A stretch of 27,452 bases of DNA from positions 1 through 27,452 of the forward strand of contig DAOUHB010000078.1 in the NCBI GenBank assembly GCA_034428935.1. The letters are read 5' to 3'. This document shows positions 7,278 through 15,061 of this stretch, piece by piece (within the stretch, counting starts at the first letter, position 1; the number at the start of each line of letters is the position of its first letter). The notes beneath the pieces are model-generated. The model had not been told where the DNA came from and did no database searches. It worked only from the letters and a program-made list of their open reading frames with translations. The translations under genes and the position numbers were made by a program. Source of the DNA: JAAYZQ01 sp034428935 (lineage in GTDB: Bacteria > Chloroflexota > Anaerolineae > JAAYZQ01).

Positions 7278-8513
7278 GTGGCCCCAACCCTGGACCTGGA
7301 GCTGACGGCCATGGCCCACGGCGGGTCGGCCCTCGGCCGCCACGAAGGCCGGGTGATCTTTGTGCCGTATGCCATCCCCGGCGAGCGGGTGCGCGTCGAG
7401 CTGGTGGAGGAGCACCAGCGCTGGGCGCGGGCCCGCCTGGTCGAGATCCTGCGCCCCTCGCCCCATCGCGTCCGGCCCCCTTGCCCCTACTTTGGGCAGG
7501 ACAAGTGCGGCGGCTGCCAGTGGCAGCACATCGACTACGAGGAGCAACTGCGCCTCAAGGCCGAGGTCATGGCCGACCAGCTCCAGCGCATCGGCGGGCT
7601 GGAGGTGGCGGTCGAGGAGCCCATCGGCGCCGCGGAGCCGTGGAGCTACCTGAACCACGTGCAGTTCTATATCACCGAGGATGGGCACCTGGGCTTCCTG
7701 ACGGCCGACAGCCGCGACGTCATCCCGGTGGAAGAGTGCTACATCATCGAGCCCCTCCTCGACGACCTGTGGAACGCCCTGGACATGTACTGGCCGCAGC
7801 TCTATCGCCTGAGCCTGCGGTGCGGCGCGGCCACGGGCGAGCTGATGGCCGTTTTTGAGCTGGATCACTACGAGGATTTCGACATCGAGGTTGATTTCCC
7901 CGTGTCGTGCGTCTTGTTGCTGGCCGACGGCGACACGGCGGTCCTCATGGGCGAGCCCCATTTCCGCGAGGAGGTGGCGGGCCGCGAGTACCGCATCTCG
8001 GCCGCCAGCCCCTTCCAGACAAACAGCGGCGGCGCCGAAGCGCTGGTGACCCTGGTGCGCGAGCTGCTGGCGCCGCGGGGCGACGAGACCCTCGTGGACG
8101 TCTATGCGGGGGTTGGGCTCTTTGGCCTGGCACTGGCGGGCGACGTGGGGCAGGTGATCGCCGTCGAGGCCCATCCGGACGCGGCCGAAGACCTGACCTA
8201 CAACGCCCGGGACCTGGCCAACGTCGAGCTGCGCCAGGGGGAGGTCCCGGATGCGCTGGCGGGCATCCGGGAGCCGGTCCAGCTCCTGGTCCTCGATCCG
8301 CCCCGGGCCGGCGCGGGCGAGGCGGTAATCGAAGAGCTGGTGCGCCTGGCGCCGGGGCGCATCGCCTACGTCTCGGCCGATCCGGCCGGCCTGGCAAGGG
8401 ACGCGCGCCGCCTGGTGGATGGCGGTTACCGGCTGGAGCGCGTGCAGCCCATCGACCTCTATCCGCAGACCTTTCACATCGGGTCCGTGGCGCTTTTTGT
8501 CCGCGGCTCGTGA
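7278..8513 (+). CDS. TrmA/RumA-type RNA methyltransferase-like protein lacking the nucleophilic Cys
   Basis: 411 residues. A TRAM-like domain (about 1-60) is followed by the iron-sulfur Cys motif CPYFGQDKCGGCQWQH (C69, C77, C80) and a later Cys in VEECYI as fourth ligand. The SAM-binding Rossmann part has SPFQTNSGG, VDVYAGVGLFGLAL and LVLDPPRAGAG. Known relatives make 5-methyluridine in tRNA or 23S rRNA with a catalytic Cys in a YVSCNP motif. Here that motif reads AYVSADP, so position 367 is Ala. I chose GTG 7278, nine bases after AAGGAGG; GTG 7272, overlapping the previous stop, is also possible. Last gene of the Nif3 operon. Confidence 0.85.
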   Translation: MAPTLDLELTAMAHGGSALGRHEGRVIFVPYAIPGERVRVELVEEHQRWARARLVEILRPSPHRVRPPCPYFGQDKCGGCQWQHIDYEEQLRLKAEVMADQLQRIGGLEVAVEEPIGAAEPWSYLNHVQFYITEDGHLGFLTADSRDVIPVEECYIIEPLLDDLWNALDMYWPQLYRLSLRCGAATGELMAVFELDHYEDFDIEVDFPVSCVLLLADGDTAVLMGEPHFREEVAGREYRISAASPFQTNSGGAEALVTLVRELLAPRGDETLVDVYAGVGLFGLALAGDVGQVIAVEAHPDAAEDLTYNARDLANVELRQGEVPDALAGIREPVQLLVLDPPRAGAGEAVIEELVRLAPGRIAYVSADPAGLARDARRLVDGGYRLERVQPIDLYPQTFHIGSVALFVRGS

Positions 8514-8553
8514 AGGATCAGTGGGCACGATGCTGACGCGGCGTGGTTCGGCT

Positions 8554-8581
8554 TTGACGCCAACCGCTTTTATGCTATAAT
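8554..8581 (+). promoter_or_regulatory. Sigma-70 promoter whose -10 overlaps an ATG
   Basis: TTGACG (8554-8559), a 16-base spacer and TATAAT (8576-8581), with TGC in front. The last two bases of the -10 are the first two of the ATG at 8580. That ATG therefore cannot lie on a transcript that starts near 8588. Confidence 0.75.
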
Positions 8582-8588
8582 GGCGAGC

Positions 8589-9767
8589 GTGAAGGAATAC
8601 AACACGCGGGCGATTCACGTGGGGGTGAACGCCCATTTGTTGTCCATGGCCGCAAACTACCGAAGCGCGGGCATTAACTGGTACATCCAGAACCTGCTAC
8701 AGCACTTGCCCGGCGCCGATCCCGGGTTCCGTTACACGGTCTTTGTCGGGGAACAAAGATACCCTGGAGCGGCCGGGCTCGCCCTCTCATTCACCCGCCT
8801 GCCGACGCACCGGCCGGCGGTGCGCTTTGTGTGGGAACAGGTTGTTCAGCCGTGGGCGTTGCGGCGAGAGGACATCGACCTGCTGCACAGCCCGGCCCTG
8901 GTGGGCCCCATGCTGGGAGGCCGGCCGTTCGTGGTTACAGTCCACGATTTGAGCTACCACCATTATCCGGACGCGTTCCGCCCTGCCAACCGGAGCTATC
9001 TGCGGTTCCTGGGAGAGCGGTCGGTCCGGCGGGCCCGCCGTGTCATCGCCGTTTCTCAGAGCACCAAGGACGACCTGATCAAGCACTATGGCCTGCCCGC
9101 GGGCCGGGTGGACGTGGTCCATCACGGCGTGGACGAGGCCTTTCGCCCGCTGCCGGCGGACGAGATGGCCGCGTTTTGCGCGCGGCAGGGCATGCCGGAG
9201 CGATTCCTGCTCTTTGTCGGGACGCTGGAGCCGCGCAAGAACGTCGTCCGCCTGGTGGAAGCCTACGCGCGCCTGCCCCGGAGCTGCCCGCCCCTGGTGC
9301 TGGTGGGAGGCAAGGGCTGGTTCTACGAGGAGGTGTTTCGCCGGGTGGAGGAACTGGGTCTGGAGGGCAGGGTGCGCCCGGCCGGCTACGTGCCCGCCGA
9401 GGATCTGCCCTGCTGGTACAACGCCGCCGAGGCCCTGGTCTATCCCTCCCTATACGAGGGCTTTGGGCTCCCCCCCCTGGAAGCCATGGCGTGTGGCACG
9501 CCGGTCATCTCTTCCACTGCCTCGTCGCTGCCCGAAGTGGTCGGCGACGCCGGGCTGCTGGTCGATCCCGAAGACGTGGACGCCCTGGCCGCAGCCATGG
9601 ATCGGGTGCTGGCCGATGCCGGCCTGAGGGAGCGCATGCGGGCCGCCGGACTGGAGAGGGCGCGACGCTTCACCTGGGAAGGTGCGGCCCGCAAGACGGT
9701 GGACAGCTACCGCCGCGCGCTGGCGCGGCAAGGGGCTGCCGCTGGAGGAGGGACGGAGGGTGTTTGA
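8589..9767 (+). CDS. Group 1 (GT4-type) glycosyltransferase
   Basis: About 392 residues. It has the two-domain GT-B pattern: an N-terminal half with VGVNAHLL and HDLSYHHYPD, and a C-terminal half with FVGTLEPRKN, YVPAEDLPCWYNAAE and the donor-site motif EGFGLPPLEAMACGTP that carries the Glu pair. It probably transfers a sugar from a nucleotide sugar during exopolysaccharide or lipid-linked glycan assembly. The ATG at 8580 lies in the promoter -10, so I chose GTG 8589, about where transcription should start; this would be a leaderless mRNA. GTG 8619 or 8625, just before VNAHLL, are alternatives. The stop overlaps the next gene's start. Confidence 0.88.
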   Translation: MKEYNTRAIHVGVNAHLLSMAANYRSAGINWYIQNLLQHLPGADPGFRYTVFVGEQRYPGAAGLALSFTRLPTHRPAVRFVWEQVVQPWALRREDIDLLHSPALVGPMLGGRPFVVTVHDLSYHHYPDAFRPANRSYLRFLGERSVRRARRVIAVSQSTKDDLIKHYGLPAGRVDVVHHGVDEAFRPLPADEMAAFCARQGMPERFLLFVGTLEPRKNVVRLVEAYARLPRSCPPLVLVGGKGWFYEEVFRRVEELGLEGRVRPAGYVPAEDLPCWYNAAEALVYPSLYEGFGLPPLEAMACGTPVISSTASSLPEVVGDAGLLVDPEDVDALAAAMDRVLADAGLRERMRAAGLERARRFTWEGAARKTVDSYRRALARQGAAAGGGTEGV

Positions 9768-11190
9768 GCGCTATCGCAGGCTGATGTCTCTGGCCGTCGC
9801 CGCCACGGACGTGCTGCTCATCAACCTCGCCTTTGCCGTGGCCTACTGGCTGCGCTACGACCTGCAATGGTTCGCGGCCGTCGACGCGGCGTTCTACGTC
9901 CCCTATCGCTCGTTCATCCCCGTCAGCCTGGCCCTGACCATCCTGCTGCTGGGCATCTACCGCCTCAGCGGGGTCTATCACCTGCACCGGGGCGCTTCCT
10001 GGTTCGACGAGGCCTACCAGGTCCTGACCAGCACGGCCACGGGCATCATCCTGACCGTGTTTGTCATCGTGTTTTTCTTCCGGCCCTTTCTCTACTCGCG
10101 CCTCATCTTTTTCTACGCCGGGGTGCTCATCACCCTGTTCCTGGGCCTGAGCCGCATCGTCCAGCGCATCGTGCGCAGCCACCTGCGGCGCAAGGGGCTG
10201 GGCGTGGACCGGCTGCTCATCGTGGGCGCCGGCGAGATCGGGCGAACGGTGATGCGCAACATCGTGGCCCATCCCGGCCTGGGCTACCACATCGTCGGCT
10301 TTGTGGACGACGACCCGGAGAAGGGCAACACCGACATCGGGCGCTTCAAGGCGCTGGGCAGCACGACCAACATCGCGCGCCTGGTAAAAGAGTCGGCCAT
10401 CGACGAGGTGATCATCACCCTGCCCTGGATGTACCACCGCAAGATCGTGAGCATCATTGCCCAGTGCGAGCGGGAAAAGGTGCGCGTGCGCATCGTGCCC
10501 GACATCTTCCAGATGACCCTCAGCAACCTGGACGTCGAGGACCTGGGTGGGGTGCCCATGATCGGTGTCAAGGACATCTCGATCGGCCGCGGCGAGCTGC
10601 TCATCAAGCGCACCGTGGACGTCCTGGTCTCGCTGGTCGGCCTGATCCTTCTCTTTCCCCTCTTTTTGCTCATTGCCCTGGCCATCCGCCTCGATTCGCC
10701 GGGACCCGTCTTTTTCACCCAGATCCGCGTGGGCAAGGGGCAGCACCTCTTTACCTGCTACAAGTTCCGTTCCATGCACCACGGGGCCGACGAGGAAAAG
10801 GAAGCGCTCCAGGACCAGAACGAGGCCGACGGTGCGTTCTTCAAGATCCGGAACGACCCGCGGATCACGCGGGTGGGGCGCTTTATCCGGCGGACGAGCC
10901 TGGACGAGCTGCCGCAACTGCTGAACGTCCTCATGGGCCACATGAGCATGGTCGGCCCGCGGCCGGCGCCCCCCGCCGAGGTGCAGCGCTACCTGCCGTG
11001 GCACAAGCGCCGCCTGGAGGTCGCCCCGGGACTCACCGGCCTGTGGCAGGTATCGGGCCGCAGCGAGCTGACCTTTGACGAGATGGTGCTGCTGGACCTG
11101 TACTACATCGAGAACTGGTCGCCCCTGCTGGATCTGCAGATCATGCTTCGCACGGTGCCGAAACTGATCACCGGCGAGGGCGCCTACTAA
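9760..11190 (+). CDS. Exopolysaccharide polyprenyl glycosylphosphotransferase (WbaP/CpsE-like)
   Basis: About 476 residues. There are four membrane segments in the first 140, then a Rossmann-like domain with LLIVGAGEIGRTVM near 155, one more membrane helix near 290-310, and the bacterial sugar transferase domain. The transferase has RVGKGQHLFTCYKFRSM, SLDELPQLLNVLMG, MSMVGPRP and PGLTGLWQVSGR, all standard for enzymes that move a sugar-1-phosphate onto undecaprenyl phosphate, the first committed step of glycan repeat assembly. I chose GTG 9760, which overlaps the glycosyltransferase stop; ATG 9784 is possible. Pairing with the GT4 enzyme suggests a small surface-glycan operon. Confidence 0.9.
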   Translation: MFERYRRLMSLAVAATDVLLINLAFAVAYWLRYDLQWFAAVDAAFYVPYRSFIPVSLALTILLLGIYRLSGVYHLHRGASWFDEAYQVLTSTATGIILTVFVIVFFFRPFLYSRLIFFYAGVLITLFLGLSRIVQRIVRSHLRRKGLGVDRLLIVGAGEIGRTVMRNIVAHPGLGYHIVGFVDDDPEKGNTDIGRFKALGSTTNIARLVKESAIDEVIITLPWMYHRKIVSIIAQCEREKVRVRIVPDIFQMTLSNLDVEDLGGVPMIGVKDISIGRGELLIKRTVDVLVSLVGLILLFPLFLLIALAIRLDSPGPVFFTQIRVGKGQHLFTCYKFRSMHHGADEEKEALQDQNEADGAFFKIRNDPRITRVGRFIRRTSLDELPQLLNVLMGHMSMVGPRPAPPAEVQRYLPWHKRRLEVAPGLTGLWQVSGRSELTFDEMVLLDLYYIENWSPLLDLQIMLRTVPKLITGEGAY

Positions 11191-11211
11191 TCGCCGGACA
11201 GGAGGTGCGAC

Positions 11212-11541
11212 GTGTGGCGATGCAGTGTGTGTGGATACGTGTGGGACGGCGAGGAGCCGCCCGAGGACTGTCCCAAGTGCGAGGCCACGACGGCCAGGTT
11301 CGCGGCCCTGGACGACAAGGCCGCCGACATCGTGGACCGCTCCCGCTTCACGAACCACCTGCTCATCCAGCTCTTTGCCGTGCTGGAGCAGGTGATGGAG
11401 ATTGCGGAGGACGGGATCGACGACAACCTCGACCCGGGCTGTGTCAAGATCTGGGAGCGAGCGCTGGAGCAGGCCGAGGTCTTGCAGCAGTCCATCAAGG
11501 CCGAGCTTCAGGGGCACGTGGCCAAGGGCAAGTGGGGCTAG
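11212..11541 (+). CDS. Rubredoxin-like protein with helical C-terminal domain
   Basis: 109 residues starting at GTG behind ACAGGAGGTGCGAC. The N-terminus is a rubredoxin-like iron site: WRCSVCGYVWDG and DCPKCEA place C4, C7, C20 and C23. The arrangement, with a short spacer between the two CxxC pairs, is like the C-terminal rubredoxin domain of rubrerythrin. Residues 30-109 look all-helical (FTNHLLIQLFAVLEQVMEIA) and contain no ExxH di-iron motif, so it is not a rubrerythrin. A redox or electron-transfer role is likely; the partner is unknown. It follows the glycosylphosphotransferase gene by 21 bases but has no evident link to glycan synthesis. Confidence 0.75.
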   Translation: MWRCSVCGYVWDGEEPPEDCPKCEATTARFAALDDKAADIVDRSRFTNHLLIQLFAVLEQVMEIAEDGIDDNLDPGCVKIWERALEQAEVLQQSIKAELQGHVAKGKWG

Positions 11542-11557
11542 CGACAGCCCCGCCCTG

Positions 11558-12706
11558 CTAGCCTTCCAGGGCGCTCAGGCGACCCCCGCTGACCCGCCAC
11601 ACGTTGCAGCGCTCCACAAAGGCATCGGGCAGGACGTGGAGGTCCGTGGTGGTGATGATGGACTGCTGGGGCCCGTCGTCCAGGACCCGCAGCAAGAAGC
11701 TGCGACGGTGGGCGTCCAGCTCGGACAGCACGTCGTCCAGCAGCAGGACCGGGCGCTCGCCCGTGGCCCGGGACATGAGGGCCACCTCGGCCAGCTTGAG
11801 GGCCAGGGCCGTGGTGCGCTGCTGCCCCCGAGAGGCATAGGTGCCGGCGTTTACCCCGTCGATGAGAAAGGCCATGTCGTCGCGGTGCGGGCCCACCAGC
11901 GTGACGCCCGCCGCTATCTCGCGGGTGCGCAGCGAGCGAAGCTGGGCCACAAAGGCCTGGGCCACCGTCTCCCCGTTCTCCAGGTCCAGGCTGGGCAGAT
12001 AGTCGAGGCGCAGGCGTTCGGCGCCGTCCGTCAGCTCGGCGTGGACCTCGCGGACCAACTCGTCCAGGTCGCCGAGGCATTCGCGGCGGCGAGCCACGAG
12101 GAGGGCGCCGTGCTCCACCAATTGCTCGTCCCAGAAGGCCAGTTGCCCCACCTCGCCGCCCCTCTCCCGCAGGTCGCGCAGCAGGGCGTTGCGCTGAGTG
12201 AGAATCTGGTTGTAGCGCGACAGGGCGCGGCAGTAGCCCGGGTCGATCTGGCACAGGGTGGCGTCCAGGTAGTGCCTGCGGCCCCCCGGGGGCCCGGAGA
12301 CGAGGGCAATGTCCTCGGGCAAAAAGAGGACGACGTTGAGGTGGCCCAGCAGGTCCATGGCGCGGTGGGGCACACCGTTGAGGCGGATCTGCTTGCGGTA
12401 GCGGCCCTCGGCTTCCCCCTGTTGGGTGAGGGTGATCTCGATGGTCAGGTCGCCGCCGGCGCGGGAGACCTTGCCCACGAGGCGGGTGAAGGGCAGGGGC
12501 TCGGACTCGGGCGTCAGCCAGTTGACGACCTCTCGGTCGGTGCCGGCGTGGGGCGAGCGGCTGGTGGCCAGGTAGTAGACCGCCTCCAGGAGATTGGTCT
12601 TGCCCTGGGCATTGTCGCCCAGGAGCACGGTCACGCCGGCAGGCAGGTCCAGGACCAGCCGCACATAGTTGCGAAAGTTGAACAGCGAGAGCTGGGTCAG
12701 GCGCAT
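11558..12706 (-). CDS. recF: DNA replication/repair protein RecF
   Basis: 382 residues, normal RecF length. The start MRLTQLSLFNFRNY is the classic RecF N-terminus. Walker A is GDNAQGKTNLLEA; then NGVPHRAMDLLGHLNVVLF, the ABC signature region SRGQQRTTALALKLAE, and Walker B LLLDDVLSELD. RecF binds gapped DNA and loads RecA with RecO and RecR. The open frame extends far upstream, but the family start and the promoter put the start at 12706. The -10 lies only six bases upstream of the ATG, so the mRNA is probably leaderless. It is not next to dnaA or dnaN here and is convergent with the rubredoxin gene. Confidence 0.95.
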   Translation of the reverse strand: MRLTQLSLFNFRNYVRLVLDLPAGVTVLLGDNAQGKTNLLEAVYYLATSRSPHAGTDREVVNWLTPESEPLPFTRLVGKVSRAGGDLTIEITLTQQGEAEGRYRKQIRLNGVPHRAMDLLGHLNVVLFLPEDIALVSGPPGGRRHYLDATLCQIDPGYCRALSRYNQILTQRNALLRDLRERGGEVGQLAFWDEQLVEHGALLVARRRECLGDLDELVREVHAELTDGAERLRLDYLPSLDLENGETVAQAFVAQLRSLRTREIAAGVTLVGPHRDDMAFLIDGVNAGTYASRGQQRTTALALKLAEVALMSRATGERPVLLLDDVLSELDAHRRSFLLRVLDDGPQQSIITTTDLHVLPDAFVERCNVWRVSGGRLSALEG

Positions 12707-12712
12707 GGGCCG

Positions 12713-12740
12713 ATTATAACACACGTTGGGGGCGACGCAA
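12713..12740 (-). promoter_or_regulatory. recF promoter, predicted leaderless transcript
   Basis: On the - strand: TTGCGT (12740-12735), a 16-base spacer and TATAAT (12718-12713), with TGT as an extended -10. Six bases separate the -10 from the recF ATG, so transcription should start at or next to the start codon. Confidence 0.7.
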
Positions 12741-12978
12741 AGCAACCGCCGTTTCCTCGCCCGGCGAAAACACCGGCACCACCCGTAACCTTTTGGCCGC
12801 TCTTGCCGTCCAGGTAGTAGGGCGCAGCACCGGCAGGTGCCGGCTGGCGGCGGCGATGGACCCCGGTTCTCTCCGCCTCGGGGGAAGGCCGGCACCTGTC
12901 GGGCGCGGTCCACGAGAAAGAGGGCGCGGTTCGCCGCGCCCTCTTTCGTTGCTGCTTGGATAACCCCTCCCATACCAC
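12741..12978. other. Structured gene-free stretch between divergent promoters
   Basis: No ORF here looks real. Two features stand out. Bases 12830-12844 can pair with 12888-12902 over 15 positions with one G-U, enclosing 43 bases with a smaller CCCCG/CGGGG stem. A perfect 13-bp stem with a TTCG loop follows at 12917-12946. I looked for SRP RNA, tmRNA, RNase P and 6S hallmarks and found none. It could hold a small non-coding RNA or be a decayed element. Confidence 0.4.
12917..12946. terminator. Symmetric hairpin with TTCG loop
   Basis: AAAGAGGGCGCGG (12917-12929), TTCG, CCGCGCCCTCTTT (12934-12946). It is perfectly self-complementary and ends in CTCTTT on either strand, as in a bidirectional terminator. 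Both flanking genes start away from it, so something unannotated between them may be transcribed. Confidence 0.6.
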
Positions 12979-13007
12979 TTGTTCTGTGCCGTAGACAGTG
13001 CTATAAT
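12979..13007 (+). promoter_or_regulatory. Sigma-70 promoter of the GT39-like gene
   Basis: TTGTTC (12979-12984), a 17-base spacer and TATAAT (13002-13007), preceded by TGC. The ATG at 12979, which opens the long frame, lies in the -35 and is thereby excluded as the start. Confidence 0.7.
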
Positions 13008-13080
13008 TCATCACTGGAGAAGCAGCGCCGGGAAAGTCAGGATTATCGTCGAGGAGTTCGTGCGTGCTCAGAGCAACGAA

Positions 13081-15051
13081 ATGGCTCGAGTGTTGACAAG
13101 TAAAAAGATCGAATGGGTCGCCTTGCTCCTCCTCCTGCTGGCTTCGTGGGCGTTGCGGCTGCAGCTTCTCGCCGCCCAGGATATCTGGTGGGATGAGGCG
13201 CGCAATATCGAGGTTGCAATCAGGCCTCTCTCCCAGATTGCCGGCGCGCCCGAGCTGGACATTCACCCCCCGCTCTACTTTTACAGCCTGCACCTGTGGA
13301 CGCGGCTCATGGGCAGCAGCGCCTTTGCCAGCCGCCTGTTTAGCGCCTGGTGTGGCGTGCTGGCTGCTGCGTTGGGCTACCGCCTGGCTCGCAGTCTGGC
13401 CCCTTCCCGGCCCGGACGGTGGGCCGGACTGCTGGCCCTGGTCCTGGCGGCGGTTTCGCCCTATGCCCTGGCCGAAGCGCAGGAAACGCGCATGTATACC
13501 TTTTCCTGGGTGTTGCTGTCGGCTGCCGCGCTGGCCGTGTTGCGGGCCACCTGCCCGGCAACCAGGCGTGCCTGGCCGTGGTGGCTGGCCTTTGCGCTGT
13601 TTGCCGCGGCCAGCCTGCTCACGCACTATAGCACGGTCTTGATCCTGGCAGCATGGGGCTTGTGGCTGCTGGCCTGGGCCCTGCGTGGCCCGGAGCGCAC
13701 CGTTCGTCTGCGCACCCTGGCACTGGTTGGACTGGCCACGTTTGGCCTCTGTCTGCCCGCATTGCCCATCGCCCTGCGCCAGATCGCCGTCTATCACAAC
13801 CCCAACCTGAACCTGCCTGATCTGCCGAGCTATCTGGCCCGGCTCTACCACGCCTTTGCCCTGGGCGAGCACGCACCCGCAAGCGCCCTGTCCGTGGGAC
13901 GCTGGCTGTGGCTGCTCGTGCCCCTGGGCGGTGCTGTCCTGGCCGTGCGAGAGCCACGCAAGCGCCACACCCTGGCGCTGTTGGCCTTGTGGCTCTTTGG
14001 CGGGCTGGCGCTGTACTATGTCATTCTGACCCGCCGCTCTGCATTCAACCCGCGCTACATCAGCTTTGTGCTGCCGGCCGTGTGGGCTTTGGCGGGCTGG
14101 GCACTGACCGGCTGGAGGCGCCTGTTCCGACCTCTTCCCTGGATCCTGGCTGCCGGTCTCGTGGCGGTAGCAATTCCCTCCCTGCGGGCCGACCTTACCG
14201 ATCCTCAATATTTCCATGCCGACATCCGTGGGGTGAGCACCTGGCTGCGGGACCATGCCACCACCGACGACGTCATCCTGGTTGACCAGAGGTATCCGTT
14301 CGGGTTCTATTGGACTCGCTGGAACAACGAATCGAACGGGTTTCCCCCTGCCGAACCGGCCCACGAACCGCCGGCCCAGTATCTCTTTGTGGACGTCAAT
14401 CAAGTGGACGAGCGTCTTACGGAGCTGGCGGCTGATGCCCGGACCGTCTACTGGGTGACGTGGTTCGAGTCGGACATGGATCCACGCGGGGCGGTGCCGG
14501 CTCTGCTGGACGCACACGGCCAGCAAATGGGGGAGCAAGGTTTTCGCGGCTACACGGTCCGTTGGTGGCAGCTTCAGCCGCCCACCCGCTTCCAACTGTT
14601 CCGGTCGCTCCAGGACGTGAACCTGGCGTTCGAGCCCGGCATTACGCTGTTGGCCGGCGACTGGCAGGGCCGCGAAACCGTGGCGGTGGCGGGTCGTGCC
14701 GCCCTGGTGACCTTGCGTTGGCAGGCCAACGGCCCAACAGCCCGGCCACTCAAGGTCTCCCTGCGGCTGCAGGACGAGGGCGGTGCGCTCCTGGCCCAGG
14801 ACGATCGTGTCCTGCTCAACGATCGCCATCTACGCACCACGTCCTGGCAGCCGGGAGAGGTCGCCTTCAACGTCTACAGCTTGCCGCTTTCTGCCGAGCC
14901 GGGTGCCTACACCTTGACCCTGGTGCTCTATGACGAGGAAACGCTGGAACCGGTGGGATTGCTCGATGGGAGCGGAGTCGAACCCGAATTGGGAACACTG
15001 CGTGCCGAGCCGCCGCCGAACGGCATCGGGCAACAGGAAACGGGTCGATAA
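13081..15051 (+). CDS. GT39-like membrane glycosyltransferase
   Basis: About 656 residues. The first half is a chain of roughly ten membrane helices. After the first comes a loop with DIWWDEARN, then HPPLYFYSLHLW; the Asp/Glu in such a loop is the catalytic signature of GT-C enzymes of the ArnT/PMT (GT39) type, which move sugars from polyprenyl-phosphate donors. After about residue 370 the protein is soluble, likely extracytoplasmic, ending in a beta-rich part. I chose ATG 13081; GTG 13060 behind GAGGAG is an alternative. Codon use is less G/C-biased than in the neighbours. The nitrilase gene begins 10 bases downstream. Confidence 0.85.
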   Translation: MARVLTSKKIEWVALLLLLLASWALRLQLLAAQDIWWDEARNIEVAIRPLSQIAGAPELDIHPPLYFYSLHLWTRLMGSSAFASRLFSAWCGVLAAALGYRLARSLAPSRPGRWAGLLALVLAAVSPYALAEAQETRMYTFSWVLLSAAALAVLRATCPATRRAWPWWLAFALFAAASLLTHYSTVLILAAWGLWLLAWALRGPERTVRLRTLALVGLATFGLCLPALPIALRQIAVYHNPNLNLPDLPSYLARLYHAFALGEHAPASALSVGRWLWLLVPLGGAVLAVREPRKRHTLALLALWLFGGLALYYVILTRRSAFNPRYISFVLPAVWALAGWALTGWRRLFRPLPWILAAGLVAVAIPSLRADLTDPQYFHADIRGVSTWLRDHATTDDVILVDQRYPFGFYWTRWNNESNGFPPAEPAHEPPAQYLFVDVNQVDERLTELAADARTVYWVTWFESDMDPRGAVPALLDAHGQQMGEQGFRGYTVRWWQLQPPTRFQLFRSLQDVNLAFEPGITLLAGDWQGRETVAVAGRAALVTLRWQANGPTARPLKVSLRLQDEGGALLAQDDRVLLNDRHLRTTSWQPGEVAFNVYSLPLSAEPGAYTLTLVLYDEETLEPVGLLDGSGVEPELGTLRAEPPPNGIGQQETGR

Positions 15052-15061
15052 GGGGGTGCCG

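Noticed and set aside
12825..12946. SRP RNA, tmRNA, RNase P RNA or 6S RNA
   Set aside because: None of their conserved cores was found on either strand; only generic stems remain.
12707..12973. Extension of the recF frame to base 12973
   Set aside because: The extra residues are low-complexity and Arg/Pro-rich, while the family start MRLTQLSLFNFRNY and the promoter lie at 12704-12740.
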